This document shows positions 5,912-12,445 of a stretch of DNA of 15,595 nucleotides, in pieces; position 1 is the first letter of the stretch, and the number at the start of each line of letters is the position of its first letter. The position numbers and the translations under genes were made by a program. Source of the stretch: JACQMJ01 sp964373495 (GTDB taxonomy: Bacteria; Patescibacteriota; Minisyncoccia; Sungbacterales; SURF-37); NCBI GenBank assembly GCA_964373495.1, contig CAYJUW010000018.1, positions 1-15,595 on the forward strand, in the 5' to 3' direction. A model generated the notes under the pieces. The model was not told the DNA's origin, did not search any database, and was given only the letters and a program-made list of their open reading frames with translations.

Positions 5912-6373
5912 ATGAAAACCGGCACGCTCTGCCTGGTGGCCAACGGCGAAAAAATCCTCCTCGGCATGAAAAAGGATGGTTTTGGGCGGGGCCGTTGGAA
6001 CGGCTTCGGCGGTAAAGTGAAAAACGGCGAAACCATTGAATCCGCGGCGCTGCGCGAGCTTAACGAGGAAGCCGGCATCACGGCCGAACCATCTGCGCTC
6101 GACAAAACCGCCTTGCTCACGTTTCATTTCAGCGGCAACCCGGAATGGCAGGTGCACGTCTTTCGCATCACGAACTGGCAGGGTGAACCCCACGAAACCA
6201 GAGAAATGCGCCCAGAATGGCATGACCTACACAACATCCCCTACGCCAACATGTGGGCAGCCGACCGCCACTGGATGCCGTTGGTGCTTCAAGGCGCGAA
6301 AATCTCCGCCGATGTCTTTTACCAGGACTTCCAAAACGATATCCTTGAGGATTTCCAGTGGAGAGACCTCTAA
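5912..6373 (+). CDS. MTH1-like 8-oxo-dGTP diphosphatase (Nudix)
   Basis: The 153-residue protein aligns by eye along its length with the MTH1/NUDT1 branch rather than short bacterial MutT. It has GMKKDGFGRGRWNGFGGKV (residues 18-36), the Nudix box GX5EX7REUXEEXGU at 34-56, EMRPEW (98-103), and MWAADRHWMPLVLQ (114-127) in place of the human MWPDDSYWFPLLLQ. MTH1 enzymes hydrolyse oxidised purine nucleotides such as 8-oxo-dGTP to the monophosphate, keeping them out of DNA. Of the two adjacent aspartates that contact the oxidised base in human MTH1, the first is Ala117 here and the second is kept as Asp118, so substrate range may differ. No SD site; the promoter suggests a leaderless message. Confidence 0.9.
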   Translation: MKTGTLCLVANGEKILLGMKKDGFGRGRWNGFGGKVKNGETIESAALRELNEEAGITAEPSALDKTALLTFHFSGNPEWQVHVFRITNWQGEPHETREMRPEWHDLHNIPYANMWAADRHWMPLVLQGAKISADVFYQDFQNDILEDFQWRDL

Positions 6374-6393
6374 CCCAAACCGGGCTTTACCCT

Positions 6394-6423
6394 ACTCCAA
6401 AATTCTTAGGAATATTAAAATAG
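6394..6423. repeat. Diverged copy of the 30-nt AATTCTTAAGAA repeat
   Basis: This stretch matches the repeats at 8014-8043 and 12383-12412 at about 20 of 25 core positions, sharing AAATTCTTA and ending AATAG. It lies directly before the helicase start at 6426, so it must supply much of that gene's upstream region. Its A/T-rich centre (AATATTAAAAT) could act as a -10. Confidence 0.55.
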
Positions 6424-6425
6424 CT

Positions 6426-7622
6426 ATGCAACACCAAACATCCGGATTCTACGGCCTGGGTATTGCCCCGGCACTCCTCGAGATCCTCCAGCGCCTCCGC
6501 TTCACCAGCCCCACCCCCATCCAGTCCCAATCCATTCCCATCGCCATCCAGGGCAAGGACCTCGTCGGCATCGCCCAGACCGGCACGGGCAAGACCCTGG
6601 CCTTCGGCGTGCCCATGATCCAGCGCTTGGCGCAGGTAAAGGTCCAGGGGCTGGTCGTGCTGCCGACGCGGGAGCTGGCCCTGCAGGTTGACGAGATGCT
6701 GCGCCAGATTGGCCACGGCTTGGGCCTGCGGACCGCGGTCCTCATCGGCGGTGCCGGCATCGGGCCGCAGGTGGAGGCCATCAAAAAAAACCCGCACATC
6801 ATCATTGCCACGCCCGGCCGCCTCATTGACCACCTGAACCAGAAGATCGTGCGTCTGGACCGGGTGAAAATCGTCGTGCTCGACGAAGCCGACCGCATGC
6901 TCGACATGGGGTTCATGCCGCAGATCCAGCGCATCCTGGCCGCCCTGCCGCATGAGCGCCAAACCATGCTCTTCTCGGCCACTATGCCGCCCGAAATCAT
7001 GCGCGTGGCCTCGAGCTACATGAAGCTGCCCGTGCGCGTGGAGATTGCGCCCTCCGGCACCACGGTCGAACGAGTGACCCAGGAGCTCTTTATCGTTCCG
7101 CGGGAGCACAAGGTCCAGCTTTTGGCGAAGATCCTCGAGACCTACCCCGGGTCAACCCTCATCTTTGCGCGCACCAAATACGGCGCAAAGAAGCTTGTCC
7201 GGGCCATCCGCGCTATGGGCCACGCCGCGGCCGAAATCCACTCCAACCGCTCCCTCGCCCAGCGCCGCGACGCGCTCGAGGGCTTTAAGACCGGCAAGTA
7301 TCGCCTGCTCGTGGCCACAGACATCGCCTCGCGCGGCATTGACGTCGTGGGCATCGAGCTCGTGCTGAATTACGATATGCCATCCACGTCGGAGGACTAC
7401 GTGCACCGCATCGGGCGCACCGCCCGCGCCGGGGCCGGGGGCCATGCCATCACACTCGCCATGCCGGAGGAGCGGAGCGAGGTCCGCGCCATCGAGCGGC
7501 TGATCCAAAAGACCCTGCCGGTATCACAGGTGCCGGAGCTGGCCCACGTGACCGCGCCGGCCTTCCCGCCGCACACCCGGCCCAAGCATGCCCGCCGGCA
7601 CTTCGGCCGCCGCCGCTGGTAG
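6426..7622 (+). CDS. DEAD-box RNA helicase, RhlE-like
   Basis: The 398-residue protein has the complete SF2 DEAD-box motif set: Q motif around TSPTPIQSQSIP (27-38), motif I AQTGTGKT (50-57), Ia PTRELALQ (80-87), Ib TPGRLID (129-135), II DEAD (153-156), III SAT (184-186), IV LIFARTK (245-251), V ATDIASRGIDV (297-307) and VI HRIGRTARAG (327-336). It unwinds short RNA duplexes with ATP and probably serves ribosome assembly or mRNA turnover. The tail ends HARRHFGRRRW, a basic RNA-binding extension typical of RhlE-type enzymes but short. A frame open from 6036 is only the shadow of the Nudix gene; ATG 6426 is the first start before the Q motif. No SD site. Confidence 0.95.
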   Translation: MQHQTSGFYGLGIAPALLEILQRLRFTSPTPIQSQSIPIAIQGKDLVGIAQTGTGKTLAFGVPMIQRLAQVKVQGLVVLPTRELALQVDEMLRQIGHGLGLRTAVLIGGAGIGPQVEAIKKNPHIIIATPGRLIDHLNQKIVRLDRVKIVVLDEADRMLDMGFMPQIQRILAALPHERQTMLFSATMPPEIMRVASSYMKLPVRVEIAPSGTTVERVTQELFIVPREHKVQLLAKILETYPGSTLIFARTKYGAKKLVRAIRAMGHAAAEIHSNRSLAQRRDALEGFKTGKYRLLVATDIASRGIDVVGIELVLNYDMPSTSEDYVHRIGRTARAGAGGHAITLAMPEERSEVRAIERLIQKTLPVSQVPELAHVTAPAFPPHTRPKHARRHFGRRRW

Positions 7623-7712
7623 CCCCACCGGCGCGTCCGGTCGATCCGCTGCGCCCTTAACCACCTACAAGGTAGAGCAAGGTAGGGCGGCCACCGCGCG
7701 TTAACCCCAGGA

Positions 7713-7750
7713 AATCTATTCCTAAATTCCTAGGAATTTAGGAATAGATT
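7713..7750. repeat. 38-bp perfect palindrome upstream of the ArsR gene
   Basis: AATCTATTCCTAAATTCCT (7713-7731) is the exact reverse complement of 7732-7750. Its outer eight bases on each side (AATCTATT and AATAGATT) are identical to the ends of the 29-bp palindromes at 2652 and 14099, while the centre differs. It ends 22 bases before the regulator's ATG. It could be a repeat element, an operator for the regulator, or both. Confidence 0.95.
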
Positions 7751-7772
7751 GGTGGGATGGCATGCTGTGACT

Positions 7773-8042
7773 ATGAAACCAGCGCGGCAACTGGAACGAA
7801 TCATAAAGGGGTTCGCCAACCACAGGCGAATTGAGGTTTTGGCACTTCTGGAGCGGCAGCCGGAACTCTCCCTTGTTGAAATCACTGATGCGCTCGGCGT
7901 CAACTTCCGGACGGCCTCGGAACACCTGCGGCGGCTCGCACACGCCGGCCTCGTCATGAAACGGAACGAAGGAAACTTCGTACGCCACGCACTCTCCCCG
8001 GACGGAGTAACCATTCTCAAATTCCTAAGAACATTGGAATAG
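7773..8042 (+). CDS. ArsR-family winged-helix regulator
   Basis: The 89-residue protein is a single winged-helix domain: RQLERIIKGFANHRRIEVLA (helices 1-2), then LSLVEITDALGVNFRTASEHLRRLAHAGLV (32-61, helix-turn-helix and recognition helix) and a short wing (MKRNEGNFVRHALS). It lacks the cysteine metal site of classical ArsR/SmtB sensors, so the signal is unknown. I start at ATG 7773; a TTG at 7749 is possible but lies within the palindrome. The last nine residues, ILKFLRTLE plus stop, are encoded by the 30-nt repeat 8014-8043. It may repress its own gene through the palindrome at 7713-7750 (inference). Confidence 0.83.
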   Translation: MKPARQLERIIKGFANHRRIEVLALLERQPELSLVEITDALGVNFRTASEHLRRLAHAGLVMKRNEGNFVRHALSPDGVTILKFLRTLE

Positions 8043-8043
8043 A
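8014..8043. repeat. 30-nt AATTCTTAAGAA repeat at the ArsR 3' end
   Basis: TTCTCAAATTCCTAAGAA (8014-8031) followed by CATTGGAATAGA differs from 12383-12412 at a single position in 30. Here it encodes the final residues and the TAG stop of the ArsR-type regulator. Confidence 0.9.
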
Positions 8044-8063
8044 GCTCGTGGACACGACATGCG

Positions 8064-8474
8064 ATGACACGCACCATCACGAAAGATGAATTCGACGAGC
8101 TGGTAGCGGAAGGTTTGAGCGCCGTTCCGGAGAAATTCCTGCGGCGAATTTCGAATGTGGCCATCATGGTTGAGGACAAACCCACCGCCGAACAGCGGGA
8201 AAAACTCCGGCTCCGCGCCGACCATGACCTCTTTGGGCTGTACGAGGGCATCCCCCAGACCGCCCGGGGCTGGGGGTACTATTGGGTCCTGCCGGACAAA
8301 ATCACGATTTTTCGAAAACCCATCTTGGCCCACGCCCGGAACATAGAGCAGGTTCGCACGATCGTCCTCGACACGGTGTGGCACGAGATCGCCCACCACT
8401 TCGGCATGGATGAGCGCGAGGTGCGGCAACGCGAGCGCCAGCGCGGCACCAGCGGACGGGCTCAGCACCTCTAG
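8064..8474 (+). CDS. Zincin-like metallopeptidase family protein
   Basis: The 136-residue protein carries HEIAHHFGMDE at residues 107-117, matching the HExxHxxGxxE/D zinc signature of minimal metallopeptidases (the Zincin_1, formerly DUF1025, family). His107 and His111 would bind zinc, Glu108 would act as base, and Glu117 would be the third ligand. Upstream, DHDLFGLYEGIPQTARG (53-69) and ITIFRKPI (80-87) are also typical of this family. It is cytosolic with no signal peptide; substrates are unknown. The start at 8064 is 21 bases after the ArsR stop, so the two may share a transcript, although a repeat separates them. No SD site. Confidence 0.88.
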   Translation: MTRTITKDEFDELVAEGLSAVPEKFLRRISNVAIMVEDKPTAEQREKLRLRADHDLFGLYEGIPQTARGWGYYWVLPDKITIFRKPILAHARNIEQVRTIVLDTVWHEIAHHFGMDEREVRQRERQRGTSGRAQHL

Positions 8475-8510
8475 CCGGACGGGACGCGAGAGCCGCACAG
8501 CACTACCCCC

Positions 8511-9080
8511 ATGGGCAGGAAGGAGAAAAACGAAATAGCTGTATTCGGCGGGGGCTGTTTTTGGTGCACCGAGGCGGTGTTTTTGCAACTCAAGGGGGTT
8601 TTATCCGTAACGCCGGGGTATGCCGGCGGTCCTTGGTCGGGCGCGGGGCACACGCCGTCGTACGAAGAGGTTTCGAGCGGACGTGCCGGCCATGCCGAGG
8701 TGGTGAAAATCGAGTACGATCCGGACGCGTTATCCTTTCGGGAACTCCTCGAGGTGTTTTTCTCGGCACACGATCCGACCACCGTGAACCGCCAGGGCGC
8801 GGACGTCGGTGCGCAGTACCGTTCGATCATCCTCTACACCACGGATGAGCAGAAACAGGAAGCGGAGAACGCGATCGCTGGACTTACGGCTGCGAAGAAG
8901 TTCGATCAACCGATTGTCACCGAGGTGAGGCCGCTCGGGGCGTTCTATCCTGCCGAGGAGTACCATCGGAACTACTATGAGAAGAACCCGGATGCACCCT
9001 ACGCCGGAGCGGTGATTGCTCCGAAAGTCGAGAAAATCAGGCGCGAGCATTCCGGGTTACTGAAGGAGTGTGCCGGATGA
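8511..9080 (+). CDS. msrA: Peptide-methionine (S)-S-oxide reductase
   Basis: MsrA reduces the S diastereomer of methionine sulfoxide in proteins and free methionine using thioredoxin. The 189-residue protein has the signature GGGCFWCTE with catalytic Cys16, then GYAGG (36-40), HAEVVKIEYDP (61-71), and HDPTTVNRQGADVGAQYRS. The C-terminal Cys187 (LKECAG) is a likely resolving cysteine. The start at 8511 is the only ATG that leaves the N-terminus intact, with no SD site. MsrB, its partner for the R diastereomer, lies about 1.6 kb downstream, separated by a membrane protein and a DUF763 gene. Confidence 0.96.
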   Translation: MGRKEKNEIAVFGGGCFWCTEAVFLQLKGVLSVTPGYAGGPWSGAGHTPSYEEVSSGRAGHAEVVKIEYDPDALSFRELLEVFFSAHDPTTVNRQGADVGAQYRSIILYTTDEQKQEAENAIAGLTAAKKFDQPIVTEVRPLGAFYPAEEYHRNYYEKNPDAPYAGAVIAPKVEKIRREHSGLLKECAG

Positions 9081-9146
9081 GCGGTAGTATCCGATGCCTC
9101 CGGATTGAGCCAAGCACTCGCCGTACCACGCTATGCCTCTGAATCT

Positions 9147-9446
9147 ATGAAGAAACCAGTTTACATCCTCGCCTTCTCCTTTCTTGGCGTGCTGGTGCAA
9201 TTCTTGGTGCACGCCGGGATTGAGGTGTGGTACATCGGGTTGCTGCTCAAGGATTTCCCGCGCTACGGCCTCGGCCTCACCTGGGAGCAGTGGATGATGA
9301 TCCACAGTATCGGCTCGGTTCTGCTCTTCATCGCCGGCGCGTGGCTCGGCTTCCGGCAGGGGCAGTACTGGTGGCGGAAGATTTACGTTGAGCATGCGCT
9401 GCGGAGGTGGGTGACGTGGGGCAGCGTGCGGAAGCATTGGCCGTAA
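9147..9446 (+). CDS. Small two-segment membrane protein
   Basis: The 99-residue product starts MKKPVYILAFSFLGVLVQFL and has two hydrophobic segments (about residues 5-30 and 53-75) joined by a polar stretch (LKDFPRYGLGLTWEQW), then a basic C-terminus (WWRKIYVEHALRRW). Small membrane proteins of this plan are frequent in Parcubacteria and are uncharacterised. I start at ATG 9147; the frame extends to 9105, but those residues have no membrane-protein character. No SD site. Confidence 0.72.
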   Translation: MKKPVYILAFSFLGVLVQFLVHAGIEVWYIGLLLKDFPRYGLGLTWEQWMMIHSIGSVLLFIAGAWLGFRQGQYWWRKIYVEHALRRWVTWGSVRKHWP

Positions 9447-9468
9447 CGTAAATGGAGATCCGCGGGCG

Positions 9469-9477
9469 TGGTATCAT
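9469..9477 (+). promoter_or_regulatory. Extended -10, leaderless start for DUF763 gene
   Basis: TGGTATCAT is a TGn extension plus a -10 hexamer (9472-9477). The ATG at 9484 follows six bases later, the same spacing as at the Nudix gene, implying a leaderless message. No good -35 was found, which extended -10 promoters can tolerate. Confidence 0.6.
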
Positions 9478-9483
9478 ATACCC

Positions 9484-10659
9484 ATGATCCACCGCGGCAT
9501 TGCCACGTTTACCCTGGATACCGGCCGCTGCCCGAAGTGGCTCTTTCTCCGGATGGTTCGGCTCGGGCGCGAGATGACGCGGGTGCTCGTGGACGAGTAC
9601 GGGCCGGACGAGTTCGTGCGGCGGATCAGTGATCCGGTGTGGTTCCAATCGCTCGGCACGGTGCTGGCTTTCGACTGGAACGCATCGGGGCTGACCACGC
9701 TCCTCACCGCGGCCCTCAAGGAGGCCATCCGCGGCGAGGAGCGCGACCTCGGCGTATTCATCTGCGGCGGCAAGGGCAAGACCTCGCGAAAGACCCCCGA
9801 GGAAATCCGGGTGTGGGGCGAGCGATTGGCGCTCCCCGGGCGCTCAACCGAACACCTGGTCTATAACTCCAAAATGAGCGCCAAGGTGGACTCCGCGCTG
9901 GTGCAGGACGGGTTCCAGATTTACCACCACAGTTTCTTCTTCTCGCGGGATGGCGCCTGGACCGTGGTGCAGCAGGGGATGAACGCGGAGGCCGAATCGG
10001 CCCGCCGCTACCACTGGCACTCCGGGAACGTGCACGATCTCGTGTGCGAACCGCACACCGCCATCGCGTCGGAGGCGTTCGCCGAGCGGCCGCTGAACCT
10101 CGTTGCCAAGGGAAGCGGCCAGACGCGCGAGCTTTCCGTTGAAATGGTGCGGACCGGCTACCGAACGCTCATGAAGGACATCGAGCTCCTCCGCAAGCAC
10201 TCCTCGCGGCTCTCGCATATGATCGCGGCGCGCAGCCGCGCGACCGGGGAACAATTGACGCTCCTGAAACTCGAAGACACGGAATTCAAACGGCATCCCG
10301 TCGTCACCGAGGATTTCTCGCGATCCCAGTACCTCGAAAAGATTCTCGCCAAAGCCACCACCGTCCGGCCGCGGACCTACGAGGAGCTGCTGGCCATGGA
10401 TGGGGTGGGTCCGAAAACCATGCGGGCCTTGGCGCTCGTCGGCGAGGTGATTTACGGCGCAAAGCCATCGTACGAAGACCCGGCTCGCTACTCCTTTGCC
10501 CACGGCGGCAAGGACGCCACGCCGTATCCCGTGGATCGTCAAACGTATGACCAGACCATTGGCCTGATGCAAAACGCAGTACGCCGGAGCCGGATTGAGG
10601 CCGCGGAAAAAGATCTGGCGCTCCGGCGCCTCGAGCGCAAGGTCTTCTCAAATTCTTAA
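9484..10659 (+). CDS. DUF763 family protein
   Basis: The 391-residue protein matches the DUF763 family known from archaea and some bacteria. It has MIHRGIATFTLDTGRCPKWL at the start, the conserved FICGGKGKTSRKTPEEI (92-108), YHHSFFFSRDGAWTVVQQGMN (147-167), and a helix-hairpin-helix-like stretch YEELLAMDGVGPKTMRALAL (299-318) of the kind used for non-specific DNA binding. The role is unknown; the hairpin suggests nucleic acid work. The last codons (VFSNS and TAA) fall in a 32-bp perfect palindrome centred on the stop codon. No SD site; the promoter at 9469 places the RNA start at the ATG. Confidence 0.9.
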   Translation: MIHRGIATFTLDTGRCPKWLFLRMVRLGREMTRVLVDEYGPDEFVRRISDPVWFQSLGTVLAFDWNASGLTTLLTAALKEAIRGEERDLGVFICGGKGKTSRKTPEEIRVWGERLALPGRSTEHLVYNSKMSAKVDSALVQDGFQIYHHSFFFSRDGAWTVVQQGMNAEAESARRYHWHSGNVHDLVCEPHTAIASEAFAERPLNLVAKGSGQTRELSVEMVRTGYRTLMKDIELLRKHSSRLSHMIAARSRATGEQLTLLKLEDTEFKRHPVVTEDFSRSQYLEKILAKATTVRPRTYEELLAMDGVGPKTMRALALVGEVIYGAKPSYEDPARYSFAHGGKDATPYPVDRQTYDQTIGLMQNAVRRSRIEAAEKDLALRRLERKVFSNS

Positions 10660-10673
10660 GAATTTGAGAAGAC
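10642..10673. repeat. 32-bp perfect palindrome over the DUF763 stop codon
   Basis: GTCTTCTCAAATTCTT (10642-10657) is the exact reverse complement of 10658-10673. The stop codon TAA is 10657-10659, at the centre. The left half shares TTCTCAAATTCTTAAGAA with the 30-nt repeat at 12383, so the two families are related. There is no T tract, but the hairpin could protect or terminate the 3' end. Confidence 0.95.
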
Positions 10674-10708
10674 TCGACCTAGATAATCTGCTACGCCGTA
10701 GCAACGCA

Positions 10709-11128
10709 ATGGACGAAGAAGAACTGCAGAAAAAGCTCACCCCGGAACAGTACCGCGTCATGCGCCAGCAGGGGACCGAGCCGCGGTTCAGCGGGAAATA
10801 CGCCCATACCAAAGACAAGGGTGTGTACCGCTGTGCGGCCTGCGGTGCGGAGCTCTTCTCATCGGACGCGAAGTTCGACTCCGGCACGGGCTGGCCTTCC
10901 TTTACCGAACCCATTCACCACATGAGCGGCAACGTTTCTAACGGGGCGAGCCGCGAGCGCATTGAGCTCCGGGAGGATACTGCCCACGGCATGCAACGGG
11001 TGGAGGTGCGCTGCAAGCGCTGCGGTTCGCACCTCGGCCACGTCTTTGACGACGGGCCTAAGGAACGCGGCGGAAAGCGCTATTGCATCAACTCCGTGGC
11101 CCTCGATCTTAAAAAGGCAGGGGAGTAG
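10709..11128 (+). CDS. msrB: Peptide-methionine (R)-S-oxide reductase
   Basis: MsrB reduces the R diastereomer of methionine sulfoxide in proteins, complementing MsrA. The 139-residue product has the structural zinc cysteines CAAC (42-45) and CKRC (102-105), the substrate-pocket run SGTGWPSF (58-65), SHLGHVFDDGP (107-117), and catalytic Cys126 in RYCINSVAL. I start at ATG 10709. A frame reaches back to 10595, but its extra residues translate the palindrome at 10642-10673. A -10-like GATAAT at 10682-10687 could start a transcript about 15 bases upstream; no -35 or SD is seen. Confidence 0.96.
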   Translation: MDEEELQKKLTPEQYRVMRQQGTEPRFSGKYAHTKDKGVYRCAACGAELFSSDAKFDSGTGWPSFTEPIHHMSGNVSNGASRERIELREDTAHGMQRVEVRCKRCGSHLGHVFDDGPKERGGKRYCINSVALDLKKAGE

Positions 11129-11144
11129 TCAATACCCAAAACCT

Positions 11145-11188
11145 CATCTCAACAACTGATGGGCGATCGTTCATGAATTGTTGAGATG
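11145..11188. repeat. Inverted repeat before truB
   Basis: CATCTCAACAA (11145-11155) and TTGTTGAGATG (11178-11188) are exact inverses separated by 22 bases. It fills the gap between msrB and truB and ends seven bases before the truB ATG, so a folded mRNA would place a hairpin against the start codon. No copy elsewhere in the window. Confidence 0.85.
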
Positions 11189-11195
11189 GAACGTC

Positions 11196-11843
11196 ATGCC
11201 CGACATCCTCTTCATCGACAAGCCCAAGGGTATGAGTTCGTTTGACGTCATCCGCCATCTCCGCAAAAAGATCGGCGTCAGGAAGATGGGCCACGCCGGC
11301 ACGCTTGATCCGCTCGCGACCGGCCTCTTGATCGTGGGCGTGGGACCGGGGACGCGGCGTCTGAAGGAGTTCATTGGTCTTGACAAGACCTACCGCATGG
11401 CCGTGCTCTTGGGAAAGAAAACCGACACCGGCGATCTTGCGGGGAAAGTCATTGCGGAGCAGGACGTCGCCAGCGTTGATCGCGCCGAAGCGGAAAACAT
11501 CCTCGCCAGCATGGCCGGCGAAATCGAACTCGCCATACCAATGTATTCAGCGGTGAAACAGAGAGGCCGGCCGCTCTACCACTACGCGCGCCAAGGCATT
11601 GCCGTTGAGCCGAAGGCGAGAAAGACGCGAATCCATCGTCTAAAACTGATCGGCATCGAAACGCACAGCGACGGCGTGGTGCTGAACGTAGAACTGGAGG
11701 CGGCCAAAGGCACCTATGCCCGCTCCGTGGCCGAGGAGATCGGCCGGCGGCTCGGCCTGCCCGCAACGCTCGCTGACCTGCGGCGGACAAAAATCGGCCA
11801 ATACGACGTTTCGCTGGCCCAAAAGATCGAGGAACTCACCTAA
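11196..11843 (+). CDS. truB: tRNA pseudouridine-55 synthase
   Basis: TruB converts U55 in the T loop of tRNAs to pseudouridine. The 215-residue protein has DKPKGMSSFDVIRHLRK (8-24), the catalytic GHAGTLDPLATGLL with Asp38 (32-45), YRMAVLLGKKTDTGD (66-80), and the late RSVAEEIG...LADLRRTKIG region. It stops after the catalytic domain, lacking the C-terminal PUA-type domain of longer enzymes, which fits the trimmed versions seen in small genomes. ATG 11196 is preferred over an upstream start at 11178 inside the inverted repeat. No strong SD; a GAGATGGA run lies a few bases upstream. Confidence 0.96.
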   Translation: MPDILFIDKPKGMSSFDVIRHLRKKIGVRKMGHAGTLDPLATGLLIVGVGPGTRRLKEFIGLDKTYRMAVLLGKKTDTGDLAGKVIAEQDVASVDRAEAENILASMAGEIELAIPMYSAVKQRGRPLYHYARQGIAVEPKARKTRIHRLKLIGIETHSDGVVLNVELEAAKGTYARSVAEEIGRRLGLPATLADLRRTKIGQYDVSLAQKIEELT

Positions 11844-11895
11844 CGCAAGGGCTTTTTTGTTTGCTCAGATTAAGCTGGCAGCGGCGCTCGAAACG

Positions 11896-11904
11896 TGCTA
11901 TGAA
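11896..11904 (+). promoter_or_regulatory. Possible extended -10 for the Gmad2 gene
   Basis: TGCTATGAA has a TGn extension and a -10-like TATGAA (11899-11904), nine bases before ATG 11914. Only a weak -35 (TGGCAG, 11876-11881) lies at 17 bases. The gap after truB also has a short T run (11855-11860) without a convincing stem. Confidence 0.35.
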
Positions 11905-11913
11905 ACAGAGGCC

Positions 11914-12342
11914 ATGAAGCAGGTTGGCATTGGCGCCGGCATCGTCATTGCGTTCGTGCTGATCGCGGTGGGGATCGCGCGCTCCCCGCGGCCGCCGGAG
12001 CCGGGCCCGCCGGCCGAAAAACCGGGTCTCATCCGCGTTTCTTCGCCGTTGCCGAACGCCGCCGTGTCAAGCCCGCTGGCCGTGACCGGCGAGGCGAGAG
12101 GATTTTGGTTCTTTGAGGCCTCGTTTCCGGTGCGGCTCTACGATGGCAACGGCCGCGAGATCGGCCTGGCCATTGCCCAGGCCGAGAGCGAATGGATGAC
12201 CGAAAACTTCGTACCCTTTCGGGCCGAGCTCACGTTTGAGGCGCCGGCCGCGGAGCGCGGGACGCTGGCGCTCCAAAAGGACAATCCCTCCGGCCTGCCG
12301 GAACACGCCGATGAGCTCCGCATTCCGGTTCGCTTCCGCTAA
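11914..12342 (+). CDS. Membrane-anchored Gmad2 immunoglobulin-like domain protein
   Basis: The 142-residue product has an N-terminal membrane anchor or uncleaved signal (about residues 4-22), a proline-rich linker (RSPRPPEPGPPAEKPG), and one domain from about 39 to 141. The domain begins LIRVSSPLPNAAVSSPLAVTGEARG, then FWFFEASFPVRLYDGNG, ending RIPVRF. This matches the Gmad2 (PF10648) Ig-like domain, first described in spore-germination proteins but widespread in Patescibacteria cell-surface proteins, where its role is unknown. The frame extends upstream to 11716 only as a truB shadow. No clear SD site. Confidence 0.85.
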   Translation: MKQVGIGAGIVIAFVLIAVGIARSPRPPEPGPPAEKPGLIRVSSPLPNAAVSSPLAVTGEARGFWFFEASFPVRLYDGNGREIGLAIAQAESEWMTENFVPFRAELTFEAPAAERGTLALQKDNPSGLPEHADELRIPVRFR

Positions 12343-12382
12343 ATCCGGTCCTGTATGCTGTATGCGATGCCGTTAAATCCTG

Positions 12383-12412
12383 TTCTCAAATTCTTAAGAA
12401 CATTGGAATAGA
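12383..12412. repeat. 30-nt AATTCTTAAGAA repeat upstream of the methyltransferase
   Basis: TTCTCAAATTCTTAAGAA (12383-12400) followed by CATTGGAATAGA matches 8014-8043 in 29 of 30 positions. It lies between the Gmad2 gene and the methyltransferase start, in non-coding sequence here, whereas the 8014 copy is coding. Confidence 0.9.
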
Positions 12413-12445
12413 ACTGCGCGGCTGCCGTATGTCGCGCACCTAACC

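Noticed and set aside
6387..7109. 240-aa minus-strand frame opposite the helicase
   Set aside because: It is antisense to conserved DEAD-box motifs and has His/Asp/Gly-rich shadow composition.
11840..11875. Intrinsic terminator after truB
   Set aside because: There is a T run at 11855-11860, but no stable stem directly before it.
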